Shown here in pieces: positions 20,823 through 32,794 of a stretch of DNA of 64,000 nt. A program made the translations under genes and the position numbers. The notes below the pieces were generated by a model that did no database searches, had not been told where the DNA came from, and saw only the letters and a list, made by a program, of their open reading frames with translations. This stretch comes from Lepidostoma basale (Eukaryota; Arthropoda; Insecta; Trichoptera; Lepidostomatidae), in NCBI GenBank assembly GCA_022606425.2, contig JAHDVF020000890.1, forward strand, positions 772,501 through 836,500, read 5' to 3'. Numbering within the stretch: the first letter of the stretch is position 1; every line of letters starts with the position of its first letter.

Positions 20823-22754
20823 TATTCTCATTAATGTTTTGGTTTATAATTAAAAATGCTAAGAATTACATGTTATTCCCTCCATCCCTTATTTGATGTT
20901 TGTTTACTTATGAGAAGAGGTGGGTCTGGGGAAAGAAAAAAAAACCAATGTTTAGCATACCATTTAATAATATATATTGGGATAAATTATTTCAATTTTA
21001 GATTTTCATCTATATCACTTGCAGACTTATTTCTTAGTGAGAAACATAACCAAGTACACAGTATACCCATAGTCAGAGAAACCTGTACCGGCGCAAAGCG
21101 GCGAGGCAACTCTTATCACATGAACACGGGGGCCCGGGCAGGGTCAGGAAACAAACACTGCGTTTGTAACTATAAAAATATATGCACGTTCAGCAATAAG
21201 TTAAGTTGTTACGCAACAGATGAAAGCATTATGGATTACTGTTTAATATACTTTTTATAATCTAGCTCACTACCCAAATTGAATTTCTAAAAACAAGTAT
21301 TCCCGATGGCCTGGTATCGCGCATGTGACGGTATGCATTTGGAAGAATGAAATGCCCGTGAGTAATATTATTTTGGTACTAATTGCAGTTTTATCTTAAA
21401 TCACAAGTGCAACACCGTAAAATTCCGTATAATGAATATTCTTATACCTTATAAGGGACAAACTATCTTCACATGAAATAAGTTGGGATTATTATTAATT
21501 GGAGAATTCACAATAAAAAGAATTGAAAATCAAATATCTATCGCTATGCACGTTCACAATTGGTAGATACTGATATATCCAGATCCAGTAGCATACCTAC
21601 ACATGATTAGTATTGAAAGTTAAATGTAATTAATACTAACTTTTTCCAAAGAAAATATAGGGTACAATATACTATTTCTGTAGTTAAGTACCACATTATT
21701 TGGTTCGGATTGAGTGAACTACCTGCAACCTTTAGTCGGAATAAAGAAAATATATATAAAATTGGCACAGTACTTCCAAAATGATAAAATTGGTAAAAAG
21801 CCGAAACGAGGCAGATATACTATAAAAATGAGATTTTGTAAACAGATAAAAAAAAATCTACAATTGATCATTAATTTGCAAACCAATGTAATGATTTAAG
21901 TATTATGCAGAGAAAACAAACACTTCATTACGGCAGTAATTATTGCTATAACAAACGTTTTGATTGTTCACAATCTTCCAGGGGAAAATTCATTGTAGAA
22001 CATCCACCATTGAGAATAATTGTTGCATTAACTATAAAAATAAACAAAACAAAAACCAATAGCAATGCTTTGTAAATTGCCAAGTTATAAAAATAAATAA
22101 GATGGTGATTTGTATCACGACAATGCTAATTTTCTATTTCACACAATATATACTTACAGTAGATTAGTGGGAGTAATTATTAGTCCTTTCATTAATTGGA
22201 GTCTTTGACATGAGTCCGGATTCGATTAAAAGTTCTTATTATTAAAAGCTCAAACTGCTCAAGATTTAACGGTAGAAAATATTGACAAAAGCTACTAAAT
22301 TAATTTAGTATCGAGTGGATAGATCTGAATTCCAGGAAGCCCAAAATTCCAATCCCCGCATCGTAGATGAACTCAGTAGATGTTACAGACAGTCTGTTAA
22401 AACAGATAAATACAGGGTAATCATATAAATTTTAAAATTTATTAGTCTAATTCAACTTATCCATCATCCATAAACAGAAAAAAACCAAAACAATAAATAA
22501 ATAGACTAACTGTAGCGCATACACCGATCCTAAAGAAAACACAGTTTACAATTTCATTGGAAAAAACTGATTATTAAATTTTAATACAAATATAAGAGTG
22601 CGTAATCATACACAAGCTATAAGAGACATAGCTCAAAGTGCACACTGAAAACTGTAACATGGATTAGAGTTAAGGCATATGGCAGTATCGTCAGTGTTGT
22701 GATGAAATGTGAACTATGAGACTTGACGTAAGATCCCCCGAGCCGGGGCAGCCG
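20823..22754. other. Intergenic DNA downstream of Ubc6
   Basis: AT-rich, no supported gene. The Ubc6 3' UTR should lie in the upper part. A minus-strand AATAAA at about 22443-22438 is a candidate poly(A) signal, about 310 nt past the stop. Confidence 0.3.
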
Positions 22755-25700
22755 CTAGTCGATGAAGGACTGCTCTACGCACGCCTTCACCCGCTTCTCG
22801 TACTCCCGGCGGTTCTCTTTGTACAGCTGCGCCGCCATGGAGTTGGCTGGCGAGTTGGGGTTGGGGTCGCTCAGTAATGACTGCAAAATAACATCAATCA
22901 AATCACCATATTTTCTCAAAAAACATGACAAACATGCTTGGAGTTTAACCCTTACCACTCCAATGTCAAGTGTGACTCACCATTTTATTTCTTACATCAA
23001 CCACATGTCAACCCAGATTAGACACAATTAAAAAAAAAATACTAATAATAATTGTAACACATTCTACACCTTCCTAATGATGCTTTTAATGGAGACCTTC
23101 CTTATGTCTTTTTTTGTAAATTAATTAAGCAGTTAGTGGCATGTAAAACAATAATGATTGAGGAGTGCAAAGGATGAAGGCGTCTAATTGAAAACAGGTA
23201 AAATACCAGGAACACATGAAAAATGGTTTGACTTCAGATAGATACTCTCTAATCTCAAGAGTATTTGCCTCGTGAACGTACTTTCACTAATACGAAAGTC
23301 GTCGAACTTCGAGGAGATCATGTTAAGCGGACTAATTGCCTTCCTACTGGGCTCACCAGAAGCAGGTTGGTTATGACGGCCGGCAGGTAAATAATCTATA
23401 GGGATATCTGTCGGAAACGAAAAGACCAACACTCTTGTGCATGACTGAGTTCTCTAAATATCTCCCGATTGATCTAAAGAATCACACGTACGAGCTGTTT
23501 ATTATTCATAAAAAAAATTAAACCTAAAATAAACAAAATTGTCATCAATAATAAGTTCGAAAGTCCAAAATACCATATGATGACTATACAAAAAAAATAC
23601 ATATATACTTGAAGTAGTTAACACTATGACTGTGGTAACTAAGAACATTTGTGATATATATGGAGAAAATGCCCTCGAAGTTCAACTGAGACAAAAGTGG
23701 TTACAAAATTCTGTTCGGGGAATTTTTAATTGACTGATAAACCAGAGTGGGCAGTCTTTGAAGTCTAATGATAACAAGATCTCAAGTCCAGAGATCACAG
23801 TGAAGATGAAAGTCAACCAATCGAATTACACAAAGAAGAAAACATATTGAGACTTATTTTCACATGAAGGACTTAATTTGTGGTGTAACATTATTAAAAA
23901 TAATTTTAAATATTGAAATAATTATTTTTGCCAGAAGTTTGGCACTATCAGTTTGTTTTGTAACCTTGACAAAGCTTCAGTGGGAGAAAAACCAGTTGGT
24001 TTTAAAAAACAAAGAGCTGTTAAAACAAATTATACAAATGTTTTAAATTGTTTTATGGTATTAAGACATTTGCATCGAATAAAATAAATAAAGTACAGAG
24101 ATCGTTTTGCGTCACATTTGGAAATAGTATCAATTGTCAGAGACGAGTATTGAGTATATCTGAACAAGCCTCATTAACAACTTTGAAGGCTAAAATTCAC
24201 AATAAAAAGCATTTGGTGAGATTGCAGGGGTATTGTGAATTTCAAAACCTTAGAATGTAATCAAACAATTAGACTGGAAGGATATAGTCAACAATAAACA
24301 AGATTAAACATCATCTTTACAACATGTAGCGATGACCCAACATAAACTAAATGAATTAAATTGGAAAATAACATTCCAAGATAACTGGGAAAAAAATATG
24401 ATAAAAAATGCATGTTTTGCATCAACAAAGTTTATCCCCAATGGTATTAATAAGTTGATAGAAAGGTGGGGAGAATATAAAAACGAATAGAGATTATGTA
24501 ATTTATTAAATTAATAAAAAGTAAATAAAAATAATAATTTTATAATAAAATACGTCAAAACTTTTCCATTAACCCAATCCCGTACTGTATCCCAGATGAA
24601 AACAATAATTTATACTTTAAACATTGAAATGTAATGATCCACCACTGGTCTTGTTTTCAGTTATGTTTTAAATATATTTAAAAAATATATATATATATGG
24701 AAGAAAATATATCATATAAAATTTTATAATACAGCAATTCACATCTGAAAAACACACAAATGTATATTGGATTCAAGAGTAAATCTATTCTTGGATCGTT
24801 TAATGACCTAGATACAAGTGAAGGACTTGTAAAATCATTTGATGTTTGTTTAAAATCAATACAATTTTTTTGTCTGACAAGTATTTTCCAATAACAATTA
24901 AAAACACAAATACATGTGAAAGGCACTAACAAACAGAATTAGAACAAATAATTGGTTACATTTATACTATTACTATAATTTTAAATATATTTTTTTGGAA
25001 CAAAAAAGTTTATTATTTACTTTGGTATTAATGAATACAAATGAAAATGTCTTTTTTCAAGATGTTTTAAATTAATTTAAGATACATGTTTCGCCTAAGC
25101 ATTATAAAATGCGATACATTTGATAAAGCCTTAGAAAGATGAAACATACGTGAATGTTCTTATGGTGTTCTTGTGCCAACCCTTATGTATGGAAGTGAAG
25201 CATGGAACTGGCAAAAGAAGGATGAAAGTAGAATAAATGCAGTAGAAATGAGATCTCTAAGACGAATGTGTGGTAAATCTGTATATGATAGAGTGTCAAA
25301 TGCAAATATAAGAAGTGAATGCGGTGCGAATGAAAGTGTTATGAACAGAATAATGAAAGCGTTGTTAAGATGGTTTGGACACATGAAAAGAATGAGTGAA
25401 GACAGAATGGTGAAGAAGTAAACGAAGTATGTAAACGACGTGAACGGAGCTAGAAAAAGAGGAAGGCCGAGGAAAACGTGGCACGATCAAATCAATCAAA
25501 TATTAAATTAAAGAGCCGGAGAAAACGACGTGCTTGAATGCAAGATGTAGAGGAAGCGAGAGAAGAATGTCAGGACAGAACAGTGTGGCGGTCCAATCTT
25601 TCTGCCTACCCCTCCGGAGAGACGGCGTGATGGTTAGTTAGTTAGTTTAAGGCGAAACATGTCATTCCCATAAATTATAATAATGCGTCTAGAAAACAGA

Positions 25701-28700
25701 CATTTTCATTTGTATTAATTAGTTAATGTGGAGTTTTACATCATTGTTCATGAATCTCTTTGGCATTGTTTACATTTTATTCAAATAATTCTATGATTTT
25801 AACCACTTAATGCTTTTGAACGAGCAGTGTTCGCGCGCGGCGCATGTATCGTATCGCGCCAACCCGAGCACTGCTCGCGCGTTTCCACTTCTTTACGTTA
25901 AATAAGGTAAACTAACAATCTGAGTTCGTCTATTTTTTTGACTGGACAACTTTTAAATTATGTAAATTCTCTAAATAAATAACAAAATCACCTGATATTT
26001 TTGGTTCTATTTTTGTGAATAAAAAACCCGAGCATTAAGTGGTTAATGTGTCCACGTAGTTTTAGTACTATAACACTAAGAGCCCCCGCTGATTGTTACA
26101 AAAAGTCGCAGTAACTTTTTGTCGCCGAGTCAAGTGCTATGGAGGTAAATGAGAGTGCGCTCACTGTGGCGACGTGACAATACGGTAACAAAAAGTTCCA
26201 GCGGCCGGCGACATTAGCGTGACGTTACTATCACCCGGCCTGTACATTGGTATGGGAGTGCGCTCACTAGAAACTTTTTGTCACTCTGCCGGGAGACGCC
26301 TACCGAACGGACGTGCGCTGCGAATTTTTCAGTTTAAAAGATGGCGGCTTCTCTGCGAGAAGATGATATAGACAATGAGTTTTTAATAGAAGAGATTGAG
26401 AAAAGGCCAGCTTTGTACACAAAAAATTTAATCCATCGCTAAATGAACATTTTGTCACCAGTAGTGAGCGCGTCCACGGTGACACAACGTGACAGTTACA
26501 AAAAGTTACTGCAACAAAAAGTCACAGTCAGCGCCTAGCCTAAATGTATAATTTACAGTATTTATGATAAAGTCATCTTCAATAACAAAGTCGTCAGATA
26601 AATAAATTATCATTGAAAATGTAAAACAAGACACGGTTTCGTGCCGTTAAAACAACATTTTACCGATGACTTTTCAGTATTCCATTTGTTTTTCGTTCAA
26701 CTGATATGGTATCCATTTTGCCTTCCTTTAAATTTATTTCCATTGCTAGTTAACCCTTTATAAGGCAGAGGGAATATTTTTCCCACTTACTTTCAAAATG
26801 GAGAGTCAAGGGCAATGTATCTTCTTGCCTGATTTGGAAAGACACTAAAGATGTCATGGGCTGGTGCCCATGACATCTGCCAGACGAAGAAGTACTCAAT
26901 GTGTTAAGACATAAAATAATTATTGATGATGGTAATAGTAAAATCTACAATAAAAGCATTTCTTAAATTTTCAAACCTTCAAGTTGATTTCTACAGACTG
27001 TAAGTATAATATTTTACGTATAAGGGGAGGGCACGCCATACGAAATTGACTTTGGGATACGATTTTGCAGCATTGTAGTACCTCCTAAGAGTCGTCCATA
27101 GATAAAGTAAGAAAGGGCAATAGCCAGCCAATTTCTAGAAAAAAACCTTAAAATTTTTCAGGAAACTTTAGTTTTAACAAACTGTGTAAAGTTTAAAATC
27201 TTTTTTCTAGAAATTCGTTAGCTATTGCACTTTGTTACTTTGACTATGGACGACTCTTAGGGAGTACTAAAATATTGCGAAATCATATCCCAAAGTCAGT
27301 TTCGCATGTAGTGCCCTCCCCTTGTAAATAATAAGTCATTGTTCTGAATATACATTTATGAAGTTGGGCTCAGTGGCGGTACTCAGATAGAAGCTCAGAA
27401 GCCTGGCTTGAGTAAGAGATTTGAATCAAAACCCACAAATCTAAGTAATCATGCCCCTGTATAAACCATCAACCCACCAAATCACCTTCCAACAATTTTC
27501 ACATCAGACGTAAGAGGAATAGCCATAAGAGCTGAACCTCTGAAAGCCAGAAGAGGTTTTGATTCAAAATTTCTTACGCAAGCTGGACTTCTATGGGAGT
27601 ACCGCCACTGGTTGGGCTGCTTAAACACATGATGATGAACGTACCTGTATAGAAGTTAGAATAGCTGATACATCATAAGTGGGACTCCACCTATTCTGGA
27701 GGATATCGAGGCAGATGCCACCATCAGCGTACACGTTGGGATGGAACATTTTAGACACAAACCGGACCGTGGGGGGTTTATTTGGATATTCTTCGGTGAA
27801 TTCTATTGTGAGTTTGAAGGTTCCATCCTCGAATGGGGTGTCGTGGGGACCAAATATCACGGCATTCCAGATCATTATATTGTTGTCTGTGGGGGCCCCA
27901 GACACTCCGGTGGGGGGGTCCTCTTGCAATCTGAAAGTTTATAATTACCTATTAAGGAAGAATAGATTTTTTCATGACAATAAAGACACTTTTTTTGATA
28001 AACTTAAGGCGTTCCCATTGTGTAATTTCATAATGATAGTTTTTTTTATGAATTTAAACACTGTTTTTTCCATTTTTTATTTTTTTTCTCGACACGTTTC
28101 AAAGATTTTACAACTTCATCATCTGCAGTAGGATATAAAAAAAGAGTTTATATCGTTCTCCCGATGATGAAGGTGTATAAAACCTTTGAAACAAGCCGAG
28201 AAAAATTAACTCAAAAGCGGGAAGTGTTTTAATTCGTAAAAAAATAAAAACACTGCTTAAATAATGTTGCCTTCATCGTGGCGCTGCAACTTAGGGTTAA
28301 AAATCTAGAACCAAAAATATAATTAACCCGGGGTCACGCATATCCCAAATGCATACAAGTTGTATTACTGTGGGGTTTGACATTGAAAGAGTAAATCCAA
28401 TTGAATATATGCACTACAATTTAAAATATACTACAAATTAGTTAGTCCAGTTGATTATTTTTCTGAGATCAAAAATAGTTAATTGGTATTTCATGATTTT
28501 CGTATTTTATTAAATAGATTCAGAATACATAATACGAATTTGTTATCTATTACAAGATATTTAAAGGATTAATTAAAAATCATAAACAAAAGTTGTAATG
28601 TTAAAAATAAGATAAAAGAAAGGTTAACCTCAAAATCGATATATTTAATAAAAACGGAATTATGTTTTAATATCTCAAAGGTGGTTTGTATATAAAGATA

Positions 28701-29386
28701 TTGAAGTGTTATAAAAAAAATATTACTATTATAAAACCATAATTTTATTTGAAAATATGGGAAAGATTCGGTTTATAAACTACACTATTGTTATAAACAC
28801 ATTAAATTTCAGAATATGTACAAAGGAAAACTTTTAATACAGGAAAATTTGAATCAAAATAATTCAAGGCGTAAACGAAGATTCCAGATCATTGTAGCGT
28901 TATGTATTCTATTGTAGAATTGATAAAAAAAATATTAGTAAAAAAGCTGAATATAATTAATTGCAATTATAATGACAATGCACTGAATTAAATATTGTCA
29001 AGGTAAATTATTATGATTCATAATGCGAGTTTCCGGATCATTACTTTATTGTGGAGTTTAAAAAACTTTACTAGAAATAAAACTAAATACATTTAATAGC
29101 AATTATAATTTAATGATAATGGCAATGCATTAAATTAAACATTGTCATGATGTAATTTTATGATTCATAATGCGAAAATAAATCGTTTCGATACATCAAT
29201 ACCTAACCTGATATTACAATGAAAACTTTATATATTTTAATTTCCGACAAATTTGTATAAAATCACATTTTAATACAGGGACAAAAGAATACAACGAAGT
29301 ATTAAACAAGGTTAAGTAACAGTTCAATTGACATGATCAAACCTTTTGAAATCTCTCATTAAGCGTCTTCTAGCAGGAGTTGACAT
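22755..29386 (-). CDS. Ubc6: Ubiquitin-conjugating enzyme E2 Rad6 (Ubc6/UBE2A)
   Basis: Complete three-exon gene: 29386-29343 ([14 protein letters not shown]), 27930-27645 and 22880-22755, stop TAG. It encodes 151 residues, the length of fly Ubc6. The E2 fold is fully represented: N-terminal helix, [20 protein letters not shown], the [10 protein letters not shown] turn, the active-site Cys in [18 protein letters not shown] (Cys88) and the C-terminal helices ending VEQSFID. The family pairs with Rad18 or Bre1-type E3 ligases for PCNA and histone H2B ubiquitination in nucleus and cytosol. All junctions are canonical (AAAAG/GTTTGA, TTTCAG/A, CAG/GTACGT, TTTGCAG/T) and in phase. The 4.8-kb intron 2 is packed with transposons, one ending only 25 nt from the exon 2 donor. 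Confidence 0.97.
23160..23450 (-). mobile_element. LINE-C 3' end
   Basis: In Ubc6 intron 2. On the minus strand it carries the 3' UTR shared with 32795-33640 (TCCTCGAAGTTCGACGAC..., ...CATGTGTTCCTGGTATT, CTGTTTTC). It has lost the terminal repeat. Confidence 0.65.
23620..24490 (+). pseudogene. Old mariner transposase relic
   Basis: Plus-strand traces of a mariner transposase: [20 protein letters not shown] at 23633-23700, as in the N-terminal helix-turn-helix, then a stop. Near the end are KLNELNWKI and [19 protein letters not shown], stop at about 24490, as in mariner C-termini. The middle is unreadable. No terminal repeats found. Confidence 0.5.
25029..25760. repeat. Palindromic element, group F1 (interrupted by LINE-A)
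   Basis: Left arm 25029-25150 (...GATACATGTTTCGCC..., centre ..GATAAAGCC). The right arm resumes at 25669 (GGCGAAACATGTCATTCCC...AAAACAGACATTTTCATT), then outer sequence to about 25755. GAAACAT flanks both sides of the insertion. Confidence 0.75.
25155..25668 (+). mobile_element. LINE-A 3' end, nested
   Basis: Reads [43 protein letters not shown]..., then [17 protein letters not shown] with a gap, and ends GATGGTTAGTTAGTTTA. The frame is broken at about 25421. Confidence 0.85.
25803..26042. mobile_element. piggyBac-type MITE
   Basis: 240 bp between two TTAA sites (25799-25802, 26043-26046). Terminal inverted repeats CCACTTAATGCT / AGCATTAAGTGG are exact. A GC-rich internal inverted repeat (GAGCAGTG...CACTGCTC) follows the left end. 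A related left-end fragment is at 42382. Confidence 0.8.
26080..26540 (+). mobile_element. PIF/Harbinger-like element with MADF fragment
   Basis: 461 bp flanked by TAA on both sides (26077-26079, 26541-26543). Imperfect ends share GCTGA and AAAAAGT..CAGTAACTTTTTGT blocks in inverted orientation. The 3-bp TWA-type duplication and an internal MADF-like ORF fit PIF/Harbinger. Confidence 0.55.
26341..26442 (+). CDS. Truncated MADF-domain peptide (transposon remnant)
   Basis: 33 codons, ATG to [22 protein letters not shown] matches the start of a MADF (Myb/SANT-like) domain, whose usual length is about 85 residues. MADF proteins are accessory DNA-binding proteins of Harbinger elements. The rest of the domain is deleted, so this is probably not a functional gene. 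Confidence 0.5.
   Translation: MAASLREDDIDNEFLIEEIEKRPALYTKNLIHR
27021..27324. mobile_element. Foldback MITE, group P
   Basis: Long inverted arms (about 130 bp) beginning AAGGGGAGGGCA and ending TGCCCTCCCCTT. Inner matches include CTAAGAGTCGTCCATAG and TTTCTAGAAA. The same family is at 38770-39176, where a TTA target duplication is clear. Confidence 0.75.
27371..27610. mobile_element. hAT-type MITE with 8-bp target duplication
   Basis: 240 bp. Ends CAGTGGCGGTACTC / GAGTACCGCCACTG are exact, and the arms extend for about 60 bp to GAATCAAAACC. Flanked by a perfect 8-bp duplication GTTGGGCT (27363-27370, 27611-27618). Its centre (about 27443-27550) is a piece of the same LINE 3' sequence as 30155-30290. 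It ends in Ubc6 intron 2, 35 nt from exon 2. Confidence 0.88.
28041..28246. repeat. Palindromic element, group F6
   Basis: In Ubc6 intron 1. Arms ...AAACACTGTTTTTTCC... and ...GAAGTGTTTTAATTCG. Minus-strand arm: GATGATGAAG, TTGTAAAATC, TTTGAAACGTGTC. Plus-strand arm: CGATGATGAAGGTGTATAAA, ACCTTTGAAAC. Both keep the GATGA / stem / GAAAC order. Confidence 0.7.
28880..29175. repeat. Diverged tandem duplication, about 148 bp x 2
   Basis: Both halves end in TTATGATTCATAATGCG (about 29012-29028 and 29157-29174). They share the order CCAGATCATT/CCGGATCATT, AATTGCAATTATAAT, ACAATGCA..GAATTAAA. In Ubc6 intron 1. Confidence 0.6.
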
Positions 29387-29814
29387 TTTCTAAAAACTTG
29401 GCCTAAAAACACTCAATAAGAGCGTTAAATAGATTCAGGCAAGCAGATAAATAAATAAATTTATAAAAATAGTCCACTTCAATCTTCTAACGTAATAACT
29501 AGATTGAGCTAAATCATAAATACACACAATAGAACTCTCACGGTCGATTATTCACTTTTTCTTCGTATCATGGCCAACGGGACCATAGAACCACAGATGA
29601 CATTCTAGTTCAGATAGATCACTTCCATAGATACAGCAACTAAGTAATATTTCATAGATAATTACTTCATAAAATGATCCTAATATTCTATAAATTGAAC
29701 GGGCAACTAAAATAGTAAATATTATTATGTGAAAGATGCAAACCTCTCTTAATTAACATATAATGATTCAATTTTGTGTTAGCTAGAAACAGTAAACGAA
29801 GCACCGGCAATACA

Positions 29815-30290
29815 CTCCTGATATATAAAACGGTCATAAGGCCGATCTTCACTTACGCAGCCGCAATCTGGGGCTATGTACACGTAGCTTAATCACCTAC
29901 GAAAACTTTAAATTCTGCAAAATAAGGCTATCCGTTTATCGTTTGGTGCACCTTCAAGGAATAGGATCACACAACTGCACCTAGAATCGGGAATCTGGAT
30001 GATAGATGAATTAATTGTGAAACTTGACGAACGTTTTTACAAAGAACTCCCTTCACACCCTAACCCCACATTAAAAGATTTCTCAATTACGACCTAAACA
30101 CCTCCAGCCGACACAAACGCCCAAAATCGAAGCTCCTTCAGAGGAACACTCCGGGCCACACAAATCATGCCCCCGCATAAACTAACCCACCAAATCACCT
30201 TCAAACAATGTTCCCATCAGACGTAAGAGGAAAAGCCATAAGAGCTAAACCCCTGAAAGCCAGAAGATCTAAGTCCAAGTCCAATTAGTA
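29815..30290 (+). mobile_element. Jockey-like LINE C-terminus and 3' end
   Basis: Broken reading YKTVIRPIFTYAAAIWGY, then TTAPRIGNL, PTHPNPTLK-like, and RRNTPGHTNHAP. It resembles the end of Jockey-clade reverse transcriptases. It ends in short AAGTCC repeats. Part of its 3' region is also inside the MITE at 27371. Confidence 0.65.
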
Positions 30291-30344
30291 AGGTGAAATT
30301 TGTCTTTCCCGTAAATTAAACTGAAACTTCTAGAAAACAGACGA

Positions 30345-30690
30345 TTTCAGTCGACGACGACGTCCGGTTGGTTGTATAGCTCAGGGTTATGGGGTCGCCA
30401 TATTATTCTTGTGGATTGGTCAAAAATTCTCTTTAGGATTTTGCGCCCAAATACCCGCAACTTGAGAATCCAGAACACTCAGCGCCAGGTCTCCGCTCCA
30501 TATATCAAGACTGGCCTTGTAAGTGTTTTATATATGCGAAGATAGATTTTAAATATTTTTGGAGGCTGAAGTAGCATCTGTTGGCTGAGATAAAGCGCTT
30601 TTTTATTTCGTCACTTGTTTTATTATCACAGATGATCGTTAACCCTAGGTACGCAAATTCATTGAAAATAATAATATACATAATGCTAAA
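30345..30690 (-). mobile_element. LINE reverse transcriptase C-terminal remnant
   Basis: Minus-strand FNEFAYLGLTIICDNKTSDE, IKKRFISANRCYFSLQKYL, then a shifted YKTLTRPVLIYGAETW-like segment. This is the typical post-RT region of an endonuclease-RT LINE, with stops. Confidence 0.6.
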
Positions 30691-31063
30691 TACAATTTTA
30701 TTTTTCACAATTATTAATACAAAAGCTGTAAGAAGGAATGTTTATAAAAAAGTGCGTAGCTACGATACTAAATGTTAAACATTTATAATGCAATTGGCTT
30801 CACAATACTTTTTCAACGATCCTTACGATTCTACTTTTATCCCTTAACCCTAATTGTGTGACTAGCTTCATGTTTACTACATTTACAGTTCAGACAGATA
30901 ATTCCCGTTCATTATAATATTATGCACCTTTTAGTAGTAAAGAACTAAAGTAAAAAGAAATATAAAATTCATTATTAGCTGCATATTTAATCTGCCGTAG
31001 TTCAAAACCATTTTTTGGAACTGCAGATGTAGCCAGCCGCACATAATGGGTTAAAGACCTATA

Positions 31064-32222
31064 TTAGGTCCTTACATATGAAATTGGCAACTTTGATCTC
31101 AAATATCTTCTCTTTGGTTAGGAATTCCAAATTCAAATTTATACAGCTATTTACTCAAGTATTTTTGTTTGGAAAATTATAATTCATTTGTTTTTTCCTC
31201 AATTATTTTTTTTCTTTGCGTCACTCAGTTTACAAAATGGAAAACTTGACATATCGCGTTATTTACGAGTACGAGTTCCACCGTGGCACCAGTGCTGCAG
31301 AAACGGCTGGAAGGATTAATGATGTGCATGGCGACGGTGCCGCAAAAGAAAGCACAGTGCGTTTTTGGTTCCAACGTTTTCGTTCTGGAAATTTCGACCT
31401 GCAGAACAAGCCCCGTGGACGGCGGGAGACCAAAGTTGATAATGAAGAATTGAAGGCTATTGTGGAAGCGGATCCATCGCAAACCACGTCCGAGTTAGCT
31501 GCAGGCTGCGGTGTTAGTGATAAAACTGTTTTAATCCACTTGAAGCAAATTGGGAAGGTGAAAAGCTTGAAAGGTGGGTACCTCACGAATTGAGTGAAGC
31601 AAATCAACAAACGCGCGTTGACTGCTGCGTTGCATTACTCAACCGGCACAATAATGAAAGGATTTTGAATCGAATCATTACCTGTGATGAAAAGTGGATC
31701 CTGTATGATAATCGGAAGCGCTCATCGCAATGGCTGAACCCTGCCGAACCAGCCAAACCATGCCCCAAGCGAAAATTGACTCCAAAAAAGTTACTTGTGA
31801 GCGTTTGGTGGACTAGTGCTGGTGTCGTTCACTACAGCTTTCTTAAATCTGGCCAGACGATTACGGCAGATGTCTATTGTCAGCAACTGCAAACCATGAT
31901 GGAAAAGCTAGCTGCTAAACAACCGAGGCTGGTTAATCGCTCTAGGCCACTGCTGCTTCATGATAACGTTAGACCACACACTGCACAACAGACGGCTACC
32001 AAATTAGAAGAGCTTCAATTGGAATGTCTAAGACATCCACCGTACTCTCCGGACCTTGCCTCAACAGATTACTATTTTTTTCGAAATTTGGATAACTTCT
32101 TGCAAGGGAAAAAATTCAACTCCGATGGGGCAGTCCAAACCGACTTCAAAGATTTTATTGATTCCCGTCCGAATGGTTTTTTTAGTAAAGGGATCGGTTT
32201 TTTTAGTAATATAAAGCTTTGA
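31064..32222 (+). mobile_element. Mariner transposon (cecropia/Hsmar1-like), 3' end missing
   Basis: The left end TTAGGTCCTTACATATGAAA follows a TA. The matching right end is not found after 32222, so the element is truncated or rearranged there (a short TTTTTTTAGTAA repeat marks the break). Confidence 0.75.
31237..32222 (+). pseudogene. Mariner transposase, frameshifted
   Basis: MENLTYRVIYEYEFHRGTSA starts the frame. The N-terminal domain (TVRFWFQRFRSGNFDLQNKP) and WVPHEL linker are intact, but a one-base loss near 31566 shifts the frame. The catalytic domain is well preserved: CDEKWILYDNRKRSSQWL, LLLHDNVRPHTAQ and YSPDLASTDYYFFRNLDNFL, so all three acids of the DD34D triad are kept. The last ~25 residues are replaced by unrelated sequence. 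It resembles the transposase part of human SETMAR. Fewer lesions than the copy at 15369, so younger. Confidence 0.9.
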
Positions 32223-32794
32223 ACTAAAATATTTAATCCATTAATTTTATGAATTTATAAATATATTTGAAAGTAATTTTATATATAACAATTAATATTA
32301 TTATAAAATTAATAAATTAATTTAGTAAGTCAGAAGATCCATATATAATAACGCTAAAAGTCATGACAAAATTCAGTTTTTTTTTTTAAATTGAAATATT
32401 ATTTTTTCTTGAATCCAATTTTTTAAAATTGTTTACATGTTCTCTGCGACAACTAAAAAAACGCTTTAAAATATTTAATAAATGAGAAGAGCGTAAAAAA
32501 TACATTAAAAAATCACGTTTATTATTTCAATTGAATTATTTTGGTCTATTTTACGAAAAAGAGATTGACGATATGGGGTTATTATATAAATAATCTCAGT
32601 AATTGAGTGGAAGTATGAGACAGTTCTCCACATTGGAAGAAAGAAGAACTTTGTTCTTTTTTACACCACGCACATTAACTACAAAACAATAACACAATTC
32701 CTTACATTTTAAAATTAAAAATATATGCAATTGTAGCACTAACACTGTCTAAAACTTATATGATTCTTTTATAAATCATCATATCATCAAACCA

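Noticed and set aside
20856..21260. 134-codon plus-strand ORF
   Set aside because: Mixed low-complexity and Cys-containing sequence without a recognisable family; starts in palindrome-flanking DNA.
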